Shown here piece by piece: positions 22,591-34,174 of a stretch of DNA of 64,000 nucleotides (position 1 is the stretch's first letter; each line of letters starts with the position of its first letter). Location of the stretch: the NCBI RefSeq assembly GCF_036370855.1, contig NC_088098.1:198075773-198139772 (forward strand), given 5' to 3'. The translations under genes and the position numbers were made by a program. Origin of the DNA: Dromaius novaehollandiae (lineage: Eukaryota > Chordata > Aves > Casuariiformes > Dromaiidae). The notes below the pieces were generated by a model. The model saw only the letters and a program-made list of their open reading frames with translations. It was not told the DNA's origin and did not search any database.

Positions 22591-23564
22591 AAAATAAGAC
22601 CGCAAATGTGTAGTGAATAATCTCAACTTCTAATAACTCTTCCTTTATAATGAAACTCCAGAGTAGATGTCTGTCATTTTCTTAAACACAGTATGTGTTC
22701 ATAAACATGAATTGGAGGAAAAGGATATAAAACATTGGGAATGGAAATTGTTTCACTGAAACAGGAGCAGAACTTCCATGGAGCTCAGTAAAACCAGGTG
22801 TTTGCTCTACATAAGCTGAAGGTTTCTTTGAAATCTTTATTAAAATGCCTTAAAGGAAATTTCTATCATCAGGTTAAAATGTCACTTTTATTATCAAGGT
22901 TTCTTTTCATATTTGATAGTTGAACTATCATCTCCTTAATGTTGAAGTAAAAACTTTTCTCTTTTGTATACAGCGATGTTATATTTATAAACTTAGTTCA
23001 AATAACTTGTGGCAGAGGAGACTCATTATCTCAAGTATGCAATTATTAAGGTTGAAAGTGTTGCTTGAAGAAGGCAGTGTTTAATAAATGCACTGAGAGC
23101 AAATAAAGTATATACACTATGTAGGAAATATGACTGATCTCTTCTTAGAAAATAAATATTCCTCTAAATCCTTGATACTTGTATTAAAATATGACTGTAC
23201 AAAACCATAGACAGTTGGAATGAGCAGTGCACACCAAAATATTATATACCCCCAAAATATTGCTTCAGTTTTTAATTATCTATATATTCTATATAGCCTG
23301 TTCTCAATATAGTTCTGCATAACAGTTGCAAATGAAAATGCTGTAAGTTAACATTCTTATATAATCTTTCAAACTGTGTACACAATGATGTGTACTTTTA
23401 CTGTTTATGAGAAGCTTTGTAATTAATTAAAATCTTGCAATACAGAACTGAAAAAAATACAAAATCCAGTACCTGTTATCTGATGAAGTTTTCCAATGCC
23501 CAGGCTTTCTGCAACTTAATTTCACACTGCCAGAGCTTCTGTGTTAAATGCTTTTAGCTCCTTT

Positions 23565-23586
23565 AAAAAAAAAAAAAAAAAAAAAA
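23565..23586 (+). repeat. A22 homopolymer
   Basis: Twenty-two consecutive A. It could be the tail of a retroposed sequence on its left (23.46-23.56 kb), but I see no target-site duplication. Confidence 0.85.
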
Positions 23587-24440
23587 GTATGTCAGCACAA
23601 GCCCAGACAAACTCCAAATCCGGGAAAATAAAATTAACCATGCAGATCAAAGGCAGACGAGCACTGAGACCAAATGCCTGTAATCTGATCAGTGATCAGT
23701 TGCCATACATCAAAGGCAGTGCTTTGGAGAGGAAAAAGAGCTCCTTTTCCAGCAGGTACTTGCACTCTTAAATTCTGCCTTTCAGTGCTCTGGTTCTTTT
23801 GTTAAAAATCGATCACTAAGGTTTTTTTCCTTTCCTTTCTTGTGCTGGGAGAATGCACATGATTCTTAAATGCTTAGAGTTGAGTGGCTGGATCTGTAGC
23901 TTTTCAGTTCCCAAGCTGTGTTGTGGATTGTGTGTTGGAAGCGTTCCCCAGTGCCAGCGGGTTCCGCTTTATCCCTTTCATCTCCCTGAGCTGCAGATCC
24001 CATGACATCATTCAATGCTGTGGGACTGGTTAGAGAGCTATAATACAGCCTGTGGGGGAATACAGCTACAGAGCAACAAGAGTTTGCATGATTTCTAATC
24101 AGGTTAGTCCATTGTAACAAACCCAAGGCTCACTTCAAAGTTTCCATTATATTAAAGTTACCTCCTAAGAAGGGAGAATAATGTAGGTATAAGGTTTTCT
24201 TTGTACAAAAAGATGCTTTATAATTTTCTCTGCAGCAGGAAGTTACACTTTTGTATGAAGTTCTGGAAATCAGACATGCAGGTCACTTTGCTAGGCAGCT
24301 GTAACAAATGACAGAAACCTACTTTTGCTTGCCTCTTTATTGAGGTCTGGAGCAGAGAAAAGGGTGTATTTTGAACATTGGAGCTGGCTTTCTACAGTGG
24401 CAAAAACAAGCACAATAGAGCATACTCTTAGTCTTTAGTT

Positions 24441-24520
24441 TATGTCCTCCCTGCTAATTACTGTGTGGCCTTTTGCAAATCATTTTGTTTGGGCTTGATT
24501 TATCTGTGGCTCATAATTCC
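24441..24520 (+). repeat. MIR-like SINE fossil
   Basis: 'ctaattactgtgtggcc' then 'ttttgcaaatcattttg' and 'tttatctgtggctcat' follow the MIR core order ('acttactagctgtgtgacc', 'ttgggcaagtcacttaa', 'cctcatctgtaaaatg'). Confidence 0.55.
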
Positions 24521-25204
24521 TTTATGTAAATGAGCCATAAAGCAGCCATAAGTAACCCTCAGAAGCCTTTTAGTATAAGGGCATTTCCAAGCCGGGATAG
24601 ATTCAAAGTGGTCACATTATCCTGTCAGCAGAAGGAGGCTTTTGCGGGGAGTAAAAGGATATTGACAGACAGTTTCTGTGTCGCTGCAGATTATAGCCCC
24701 AAGAGTGGTTGAAGAGGTCCACAGAAAGCAGGAAAATTTGTAAGATTGCCATGACTTGCACTGTTTCAGTACAGAGAAAATGCAGAAGTAATGTGCAACT
24801 GAATTTCATTTTCCCTGATCTAAGGCAAAGTTAGCTTGTGGCATATAGGTTAATTTAGCCCTGTGTACTTCAGCTGTTAGTAAAACATACAAATATCAAG
24901 CAGGATGGCTTTTAGGATGGTCAGCCATGTTGAAGATATCCCAGAAGTTCTCATAAATGTATCCCCCATTCTTTGGGTACACCACATGTGCAGATGAAAG
25001 TGATATAAGCATGTCAACTGGTAGCCATCGGTAGATTCCTGCAAATATGTCCACACTGAGTAACCGAGAATTCATTAAAAGGCAAAAGTAAATAGAGCAA
25101 ATGTGCTAGTCACGGCTGCTTTGAGCATTAAAAACAAGAGTAAACAAACAGCATGTAATGTGCATTGGGTAGTCCAGAGCAAGAGTGATAAAGCGAGTGT
25201 CTTG

Positions 25205-25400
25205 CTGAGATTCCTCCTTGCATGCCCTGCGTGCAGGCTGGAACCGCCTCCCTCTCGTTGCTGGCCCCCTGCCAACGAAAGGCGGGTTTGTCCAGCTCCT
25301 GCTTTCGCAGCCTGTGGGCTGCTGGCCCCTCTCCTGCAGCTCCCCGCCAGGCTGCGTCCCCCACTGCCCCGAGCGCTCCCTTGGCCTGGGCCGTTCTTAT
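25205..25400. other. Isolated GC-rich patch
   Basis: About 200 bp of locally high G+C with several CpG inside AT-rich flank. Frames open on both strands and several phases, which is a composition effect. No splice-flanked exon or known domain seen. Confidence 0.5.
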
Positions 25401-25524
25401 TTCAGAGGCTCCTTAGGTGCTTTTGCTGCACTTGGTAGATTAGGGAGCCTTCTGCTGGCTGGAGGATGTACGGTGGCTAGCATCAGGCCTAATAGTGAGC
25501 ACCGTGTATCCCCGTGATATAATT

Positions 25525-25572
25525 AACATCTCCAAAAAGCTTTGAGATCCTTCTAAGGGATGCTGTACAGTG
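25525..25572 (+). repeat. MIR-like 3' tail
   Basis: 'aaaaagctttgagatcctt' followed by 'gggatgctgtacagtg' matches the MIR 3' region 'aaagcgctttgagatcctt' then 'aaggcgctatagaa'. Confidence 0.5.
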
Positions 25573-26356
25573 TACTGTGTTGTTAGTTGGACATAGTTTA
25601 AATAGTGTTTTGAATTGTCTCTCCAGGTAGGCCTTTGGGGGATGTTCTGGTAACTGAGATGGAGGAGATGTGTTGCAGGTACAAAGGAGTATCATGCAGG
25701 AAATGAATTGACTTTCAGGAATATACTGCTGGAAAAATATGTAAACAAACCATAAATTTTTGTCTTTAATTTGCACTTCCAACTATCATAAATAAAAGAA
25801 AATTATTCAAGCTTCTTACTTCTATTTTAATGTTAATTTGTGCTCTTCTGACATACAGCTTCCCCCTACTCACTGCAAGATTACTTGATTACGGTCCATT
25901 TGTTGTCTTCATGGTAAAACTGGAAGTGCTTAAGTTTAAGTAAATTTTATAGGTGAAATAAATTTTACAGATGATCTGTACAGAACTGAAATAACCCTTT
26001 TCTGTTAATTTTTAAAGGTGCTTTTCTTTAAGAACAATATCATTCACAAAAAGCACCTTTTAGTTCTCTGTGTTTTAAGTAAAAGCAAATCCTAAAGGGC
26101 TGTTAGAGGTCTTTGATCTTTCTTTTGTACATATCAAAAAGAGAAGTAAGGTTAATTATTACCAATTTAACCTCCTAAAGCTTAAGTATTGCATTTTGCA
26201 TTTATAACACTATCTTTCACTGTGGAGCCAGTGGCCTGAACAAGCTGCCATTTCCTATTGTACAGCTGCCTCAAAATTTGACCAAAGTGTGTAATAATAA
26301 TAATAGTCGGTATAATTCAGTATTTTTCCAAAGATTGACAATCATCTTTTCTCTTT

Positions 26357-26443
26357 GCATAAAATGAAGATAACACATATATATTGTGACTTGCATAAGG
26401 GATACAACAGACTAGTGCCAGAGCTAGAAATAGGACCTATGTA
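26357..26443 (-). repeat. MIR-like SINE, one of the clearest copies
   Basis: Plus-strand 'ataaaatgaagataa', 'ttgtgacttgcataaggg', 'agtgccagagctagaa' and 'ataggacctatg' stand in the order of the MIR reverse complement ('agatgaggaaact', 'aagtgacttgcccaagg', 'agtggcagagctagga', 'atagaacccagg'). Confidence 0.65.
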
Positions 26444-26499
26444 ACATAACACTCACTTATACGTTCTGATCATCAGCTCATGCTTCCTCTTGAAGTCAC

Positions 26500-26565
26500 T
26501 AATCCAGCAAAGCATTCAAGCACAAGTGGTCTGAGTAAAATCCGTTAGACTGTTCAGTAGAGGTT
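26500..26565. repeat. Sauropsid-type repeat tail
   Basis: 'aatccagcaaagcattcaag' then 'cacaagtggtctgagtaaaa' resembles the common sauropsid string 'aatccagcaaagcacttaag' then 'cacatgcttaagt'. Confidence 0.5.
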
Positions 26566-27459
26566 AAATTCTAATCACTGAAATTACTGAGGTAGAATCT
26601 GATCTGAAATTACTGAAATTGGGTATCCAGCTTGTATTTATTTTTATTTGTCTGAAAAGCTGCTCTAAAATAAATGTCTTTTTACTGTATGAAAACAGAG
26701 AGAGGGACAGAGCTGTCTCTGAAGTCCTGCAGAGGGAGATGCTGTCTTCCTAATTCATTGCTCAAACTTTTCTAAACTTAGAAAGGATCTCCATTGAGAC
26801 TTACTTAGTAGTTTTACCTTTCTCTTTTTGCTATGTAAGCAATCCAAGAAGGTTGCCTAATTATTCTCCTAAAGGTTAGGCAAGAGTTAGGCTCATAAGT
26901 TAGACAGGTTAGATCCAATTTTAGGAGTTTATAAGGAGAACAGAACCCAGCCCAAGGCTGCTACTCATGCTTACAGTGTTTTGTTGGATCAAAGCTATAA
27001 AAGATAGTTAGCCGGTAGAAGTGGCAGCTCTGGGGAGATGATTCTTAAATATAACTAAATCATGAGAAAAATGGTTTGTAGGTGTAGTTGTGCTTTTTGA
27101 AAAAAAATGCTGTATTAGTTATGTAGTATCACCTTGAAATAGTCAGCAGTTGTTCCTAAATGTCTTGGATCAGCTGATCTTTGAAAACGTACAAAAATTT
27201 TCATGGAGTATCATGTGCTCCTATCAAACAACTGCAGTGGTTATGCAAACCCCTGCCACATGCTCTTCTGGTATTCATGCTGTGCCTAACACATTTGTAT
27301 CTTATGCATCATATGATTTATCATGTTGCTTTATATACAAGCTCTCTGCACACATAGTGATAAGCATGCATCAATTCATGGTACCCCTTGTGTCTCCCTT
27401 CCTTTACATCAGTCCATAGGAGCTCCAACATGGTTCAGGGAAGAAGTCAGGAATCACGA

Positions 27460-28129
27460 TCACAGCAGATGCAGTGCCACCATTAAAGCACACTTGCTGG
27501 CCATGCTACCATCTTTCGTGCTACCCACAGCCTTTTGAACTGTGGTGCAGATATTGGACACACCATTACAAATGTCAAACTGGCAGCACCTGAACATTTG
27601 CAAACTTTCATCATGCACATCTCCTGGGGTGACTGTGTCATGATGATCAGCCATGGGCTGCCAGACCATTTTCATAGCCTTTTGTGACAGGTCAGCACTG
27701 GCTCTGAAGCAGCAGTTGCCCTTCTAGGCCCCAGTTGTTGTAAGAAGTGTTGATCATCGCCTTCCTAAAGAATTAGGGGGATATCATTCCATGAAACTGT
27801 ACAGTCCCATGCTCTGGAGAGATGTTTTAGAAGACGCAGACCTATCCTACTGCATGATATGCATTGCCATCTTGATAGAATCTTAATACCCTGTTCCTGC
27901 CACAGCACATGGGTGTCGTTAGTCCAGGTATTGCTGATACCTACTCCCACTCTCTCCTACTCTGCTTGCAATCTCCTTGATAGTCACTGCCTGTAGTTTT
28001 ACTGCTTACAATCCCTTTGATAGTCACAAGGTTCATAAAAACTTCAATTACAGAACCTTTAGGCAGAAAAATCAAGACCCTTTGGCATTTCCTGAAAGAC
28101 TGGCTCACTGTTATCACAGAGTATGTCAT
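27460..28129 (-). other. Decayed coding-looking block (origin not recognised)
   Basis: Four short minus-strand frames of 60-70 codons lie one after another (27460-27675, 27765-27950, 27941-28129, then 28183-28374), with peptides richer in Trp, His, Cys and charged residues than neighbouring chance frames. For example, one contains Met-Ala-Asp-His-His-Asp-Thr-Val. The frames shift between segments with stops between them, as in an old transposase, retroelement or processed pseudogene. No catalytic motif is clear and I cannot name a family. No target-site duplications or terminal repeats were found. It may also be chance. Confidence 0.3.
27962..28041 (+). repeat. Tandem duplication, 40-bp period
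   Basis: The 26-bp starts of the two units (27962-27987 and 28002-28027) differ at only 3 positions; both contain TTGATAGTCAC. The remaining parts have diverged more. Confidence 0.75.
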
Positions 28130-28589
28130 CAGACTCGCTATAACCTACAACACTCTACACAGTCATTGCAGAGCAATTTGTTCTAGTCTAACACTAGTTT
28201 TGGATGTAGCCCACGTAACTTTTGATTTTTATGGAAGAAGCCATATCTGCTGCTTTTGTATGCTGCAATGACAGGTCTTTGCCTACGCAAGTTATGAGGA
28301 GAAAAGAGTTTGGGTCTCCCTCTCTTGAGTTCTGAATCTGACAGTTTACCTGGGTTTTTCCTGTGGCTCTTCACAGCACCCAGCTTTGACTGAGTCCCTC
28401 ATGGGTACTATAAGATCTAAGGAAAATGGAGATTTGGTGTCCTTGGCTTACCAGAAGAATCACTCTAAGGGAATTGTCAAGGGCATTCCTGCAACTAGAC
28501 AATGCAGAAGGCTGGGAATTTGGCTTTGAGGTTGTCCTCGAGGATAATGTAGATGCTCCTAGGAAGTACTAGGTAATTCACCTGTTACT

Positions 28590-28672
28590 GGGAATCAGAA
28601 ATTGTGGTTTTATTCCCAGTTCTATCACATGGGTATGACTTGAGGCAAATCACTTTTTCTCACTGGATTAGA
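28590..28672 (+). repeat. MIR-like SINE fossil
   Basis: 'ttttattcccagttctatc' then 'tatgacttgaggcaaatcac' and 'tttttctcactggatt' follow the MIR order ('gattctattcccagctctgcc', 'tgaccttgggcaagtcac'). Confidence 0.6.
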
Positions 28673-30524
28673 TCTTCGGTTGTGTAAGCTATAGCTGAAG
28701 TGAAATCAAAAGAGCAATGACAGTTTATGGCAGGTGACCATCCAGTCCCCTGTATGTTTTCCTGTTTCTTTAAATATAATGTAGATAGATAGTTGTTTGT
28801 AATGATGTACTTGAAACAATACACAAAAAATTCTGTATGAATTACAAACCAAAATCTAGCACTGAAGCTTCCAAGGCTTCTACATTTAAAGAATTCTTGA
28901 AGAATAATATGCATCCCTGGAGCACTAGTGCACTTCTCTCTTCACTATTCACTGAAGTTTCACAGGCCTTAGCTGTTCTTGATCACATCTTGGCAGCCAA
29001 AGAACTGCGTCATTGTGATTGATCCTTGTCCCTCTTTTACATTGGGCTTTTCACTTGTACTGAAATGATCCACTGTGATTTTCTACCTGTTACGGTTACT
29101 GAAGCTCTCTGCACCAGCATGCAAACTTTAATAATGTCATATGCTTTTCAGAGGTGCTGGTAGAGTTATGTCAATGAGATTCCCCAAGGCTGTTAGAGCT
29201 AGATCAGCAATGCTGTTAATATAGCTAAAACAGGAGAATTTGATAGACCTATGATTTTGAAATTTGCATTTCAGAAGCCAAAGGATGTTTTTGAAGCACT
29301 ATCTTTCAGCCTACTTTAAGTAATTCATGCCTTTCTCTTCAGAACACGTTATTATCCAGTGTTTAATCTTCTACAGCATACTAAATTCTCAACCAGGTTG
29401 TACCATGTTTTGCTAGATGCTGCAAAAAACGTAGTATCGAAAAATGAAACCCGAAAAACAACCCCAAACCTAAATCCCCAAGTCCCAAGGATATTCTGTT
29501 GAAGAGACAAGAAAAAGCAGGGTAGGTGGGATGGAAGGGAACGGAGAAACAAATCTGATATGGGCAATTAGCTGATCAGCAGTAGAGATCATAGCTGGCT
29601 ACCTGCCTCGTCATTATCAAACCATATGTTTAGAAGTATTCCCTTAAGGCGACTCTAGCAAACAATTTCTAAAAGATCATGAAGTTAATTTCAACAAAAA
29701 ATGATGTTCTTATTTTAGACAAAGTGATGTTTATAAATAGCTATGTCTGATCACAGAGAGACTGCAATCACATGACCACTTTTCTGTCTTCAAACGTTTG
29801 TTCAGTTTTGGCCTTTCTTTTCACTTTGTAGTTCAGAATTTTCCCCACTTAAATAAAACACCCTCAGTCTAATTCACAGATTTTGTATCACTTCTCCCTT
29901 CCCCTTCCCTTTTTTCTGACAGTCTTAACCAGAATTGGCCCTCTTTCCCAGACCTTTTTCATCTTATAATCAAGAACAAACTAAGAACAAGTTTACTACT
30001 TTTTAAATTAATGCTCTATTATTTAATATTTTCTAAAATACTGTTCTATACCATAACTTTGATTCAATGTCCTATTTAGTGAAGGCATAAACCTGTAGAA
30101 ATGTAGTAGGGAGGAACCTCAGCTAAGACGTATAATTTTGCTGGACTTCTATCAGTGCAGAGCTGCTAAGGATGCAAGTTACATTCACTGACTTGTCATT
30201 ACTCTGAGATCTGGGAGTTCAATGTAATAGTTCATGTTAAACTCCATACTGCCTACATCAAATTCTATACTCCCAAGTACATATACTGCAAGCACAAATT
30301 AAAATTCCTCTGCTGAGCAGCATCGATTCCTTTTCAAATTCCTGCGAACACTTACTACCTCTACAGTTAAGATCCTAAGAGCCTGAACTTAATCAGTCAA
30401 AAGTTGAGATCTTTTTGCAAAGTACAAAAGAGGGAGAGAGTTGAGGCCTCTGTTAACAGAGCAGTTGAAGAAAACTTTGTTACAAAAAGTTATCCCTATA
30501 ACAGAATGCTTGTATGGCCTTACC

Positions 30525-30585
30525 TTTAAGCACAGGACTTAAGTATATGCATATTTCTGAATTGGGGCCTAGCCCATACATCATC
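30525..30585. repeat. Sauropsid-type repeat tail
   Basis: 'aagcacaggacttaagtata' then 'tctgaattggggcctagcc' matches the recurrent sauropsid string 'aagcacatgcttaag' then 'tgctgaatcggggcc'. Confidence 0.55.
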
Positions 30586-33044
30586 TGTGGGGATTCAAGC
30601 ATAATGAGAACTAGTCTTTCCTCAGGACATGATGTAGTAACTGACTTGTGGAGTAGCATTAGTATAACGTTTGGATGACTTTTTCCTCTTAGAGAAAGAG
30701 AAAGGTAGGTTTATTCAAAGAAATTAAGGAAAAGAAGACCTACAGAAATACATACCACTCTTAAAGAGGTAGCTTTGGTAAACAGTGCTAATATATTAAG
30801 TAGCTATCTGAACAGAGTCAGTATCTTAGAAGAAACGGTAACTAGATCTAATCTCTAACCAGTTCTCTGCAGTCCCAGTTGCAATATATCATTTTTCATA
30901 TATTTTATTTTGAAAGAGTTGACAGATTTGATTATTTTTCCTTTTTTTTCCCCCTGGCTAGAGATGATAAACTGTATTTTGCCTGTTCGTTGTGTTAGAA
31001 GCTACATCCTACTGTCTATAAGAAATCTTGCATGTTAGCCACAACCATAAAAATGCCAAAAGAATAAGGAAACAGATAAACAAAAGAGCATAAGTAATAA
31101 AAGGGATCAGGCTCAGCTGATACTTGCTGCCAGATTTTAAAGCAGATGGTTTTCTTTTGACATTCATCTGTTTTTAGTCTACAGTACTGTATCTAGTTTG
31201 ACACACATTTCCGAGCTCATGATTTGTAAACCTTTCATATATTTTCCCTGGATATATTGTTACACTTTTTGTCACCTTAAATCTCTTTCTTACGTTCTTC
31301 CAAAAAACAGAGAGCTATGTAAAGAAAAGTTAAAAACAAGTTAAGCACAAAAGACTGAAAAGACTAAAAGAAGATGACTCAGGAAATTCAATGATGGGTT
31401 TTAATACTATCTATCTTCAAAGTAATAATATAAATGATAAGAGGTCAACGTTAAAAAGTTTGTAGAAAAAAGAGCAATGGTATGAAGCTAAACAGGAAAA
31501 AAATAATCAGGAAAATAAATACTCCTTATCATGATAGCAGTTTATCATAGGAAAGGTAACAAAAAAATCCGTAGTCAAGATTGCTATCACCTAATGCACA
31601 TGAATTCCTCACTGAAATTCCACAGAAAAATCACTTCTTAAAAACTCTTTATTCTGTGAAATACAGCCTTGCATAACAAAATGTTTTATTTATTTATTTT
31701 TGCGTGATGCACATACTTTCTCTCGCAATGGCAAGCTAATTGGGTGTGGATCCATTATTATTTGCTATATTCCAGTTTCTGACCTATTCTATGTACTTCA
31801 GCATTAAACACATACTTTTATCAAGGAATAAACTAAATGTTACAGAAAGGCCAATAACATCAGAAACATGATAATGGCCCTATTGTTCTGCAACTTAACT
31901 GCCTGTTGTGTGAAGCAATACTCCCTTTTATGTGTTCTGGACCTGGTACCTTCTCATTTCTTTTGATACCTGCGAGTTCTTATAATAAAAGGAGTAAGGA
32001 ATACTTGTTCCATACCAACATGTGAGAATTTATTTAGATTTTAAATAATCTTTGTTTTTCCACCTTAGAAAACATTGTAATAAAACTACTGCCTCATTTG
32101 GCACTTGAATTGAAGGGCTCCATCATCTATGAGACTTGGTTCCCCAAGACCACAGTAAATGTCTGGACTAAACCTTATGCCCTGTAGCACTCCTGGCCCA
32201 ATTGTGTGTTCATGCAACAGTGTTGATTTCAAAGAAAATAATCTCTCAGCAACTGTTGTAGATAGTAGTAAAAAATTGGAGATACCAACTTACATCAAAG
32301 GGATCAGGTTCAGAGGGAATCAGAGGCCTGGGCAAGAAGCATCAGAAGTGTCAGAGAAGGTCAAAGATAGCAGGTTGGGAGCCTGCTGCAAAGGGAAAAC
32401 CAGTTATTTGGGGAGCTGCAGATTTGGTAAGCAGGAACAGTGTGGGGATGAAGTCTAGAGGAGGTCAGTAGTAGCTGCAAGATGGGAATGGATCTATAGG
32501 TTAATGAAGGTAATATACTGAGATCACAGTAATATCTTAGTAGAAAGTGTTACCAGAAATTTTAGGCTCTCACAGTACGCAGTAATCACAATACAAGTCT
32601 TGTGTTCAGCTCTTCCTGCCCCTACAGCGTCTGGCCCTACCCTGCCCGCCCCTGCGTGTCCCTTGCGGCCTGGGGCAGGTGCCTCTCTGCTCCAGCGGCA
32701 GAAGGGACAGAGGCTGGAAGCTCTCTGTCTTCTCCCTTTTTCTCTGTCCTTTCTCTGTTCCCCCTCCCCAGAGCAGACCAGAGTTTGTAGGAAATCTATA
32801 TGTCCTAGCAGGGGAGTGGTTGATGAAAAGGGTTGCTTTGGGGTAGGAGAGCCAAAAGAAATGAATGTAAAGGAGGTCACGGTGCTCAGAGAACCAGGCT
32901 GTATTGCAGCATCCACCATGGGAGTTTATTTTGAAGGAGGGATCCTGGTTCCTCAGTGAAACCAAAGTGGCTGCTCTGGAACTGCACTGACCATTTGTGC
33001 AAAAAGTATAATAACACTGAAACACTTACGACCTCATGGTACTG

Positions 33045-33083
33045 ATTAGGTATCACTGAAAGGTATTAGGTATTCACTGAAAG
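33045..33083 (+). repeat. 19-bp tandem duplication
   Basis: ATTAGGTATCACTGAAAGG at 33045-33063 is followed by ATTAGGTATTCACTGAAAG at 33065-33083, differing by a one-base insertion. Confidence 0.75.
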
Positions 33084-34100
33084 ATTCAAAAAGTGTCACT
33101 CATTAGTACTACAGGAAAGATGTGTATGAAAGGATCTCTGAGACTGATTTGTTCTTATTTCCTACTGGTCTTCCTGAGCTGAGATAGGAAATTGTTTCAC
33201 ATTTATTTTAAAAATTAAAGCAATTTTACCACATTTATTTAGTTAGAGTGAAGAGAGCCTGTTTTTTCATCAGTTTCTATATGTCTGCTTCCAGCACCAT
33301 ACTTGTTCAGATTGGGAAAACTAAATTAGTCCAACCTGCTGTAAGCACCGCAAGGCTACACTGCAGTCATATTCTGATAAACTGCAACTACACTGGTGCT
33401 TTAGCAACCCCAGTTAGACACTGCATTTCCTAGAGCCAGACAAATTGTGCCACTATCCAAATTACTTCACAAAGCCCTATGGAAGAACCTGTTTGACCTT
33501 CCTTTCCACATGTGCAGAAGTGATTGTAACATGCCAGCCTCGTTAGCTGAATAAAGCACAGGAGGCTCTGCTCAGTCTTACTTCAGTCCATGACCTGAGT
33601 TACTTTCATCGCCGAAGAATAGCACTTTCTTGCACTGCCTCTTTATACAGGAGACAGAAGGAGATGAAAGATGGAGAGAGCTTTGGCTTCCCTTCCTGAG
33701 AATGCAGTGGCTGGCAGATGGGAGAATATGCAGATTGCATATGAAGCTGGCATTATATCGACACCAGGTGCTAATTTTAATACCTTTGTAATCTCCTGTG
33801 CTAAACAGTAATCAGAAGCAGGTTTACTTATATAGAGTTGTTGGGCTGAATGCAAATGGCATGCACTTCTGCCACACAGAACAGGACTGGCTGGCACTAC
33901 CTACGGAAATTCTCATTAGAGAATGAAAATATGTGCTACTGGGAATTTATGAAGCAATTATGACTGTGATTTATCCAATTTGTAGGAGCTCTGCTGATGA
34001 ATGCTTATTCATTCATCTGACTGAAGACAATTTGCTTTTGAACAGCTGGAACAATCAACAGTATATATGTGCCCTTTGTTTCCCTTCCTATCTCTACTTG

Positions 34101-34140
34101 GTATATATATATGTATATGTATGTATATATATGTATGTAA
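34101..34140 (+). repeat. TA/TG microsatellite
   Basis: Alternating TATA and TGTA units (imperfect) over about 40 bp, immediately before a perfect hairpin. Confidence 0.85.
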
Positions 34141-34146
34141 ATACTC

Positions 34147-34174
34147 AAAAGAAAGAATGATTGTTCTTTCTTTT
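34147..34174. repeat. Perfect 11-bp hairpin
   Basis: AAAAGAAAGAA (34147-34157) and TTCTTTCTTTT (34164-34174) are exact reverse complements around a 6-nt loop. The arms are purine-only and pyrimidine-only. No terminator or RNA-gene role is inferred. Confidence 0.85.

Larger units (their letters stand above)
18786..27140. other. Intergenic flank upstream of TNFRSF19, proximal part
   Basis: No exon with both splice sites and protein similarity was seen on either strand. Contents are a plus-strand acceptor-like pyrimidine tract ending at 21173, MIR-like fossils at 21.0, 24.45, 25.53 and 26.36 kb, a repeat-like block at 22.43-22.59 kb, an A22 run at 23565 and a GC-rich patch at 25.2-25.4 kb. A proximal enhancer role for parts of it is possible but unproven. 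Confidence 0.6.

Noticed and set aside
29891..29922. Second pyrimidine tract ending in AG on the plus strand
   Set aside because: Same reason: no coding exon or donor follows.
32524..33025. Overlapping plus- and minus-strand frames of 119-139 codons
   Set aside because: The frames mirror each other on opposite strands of a locally GC-rich patch, and no family signature is seen in any.
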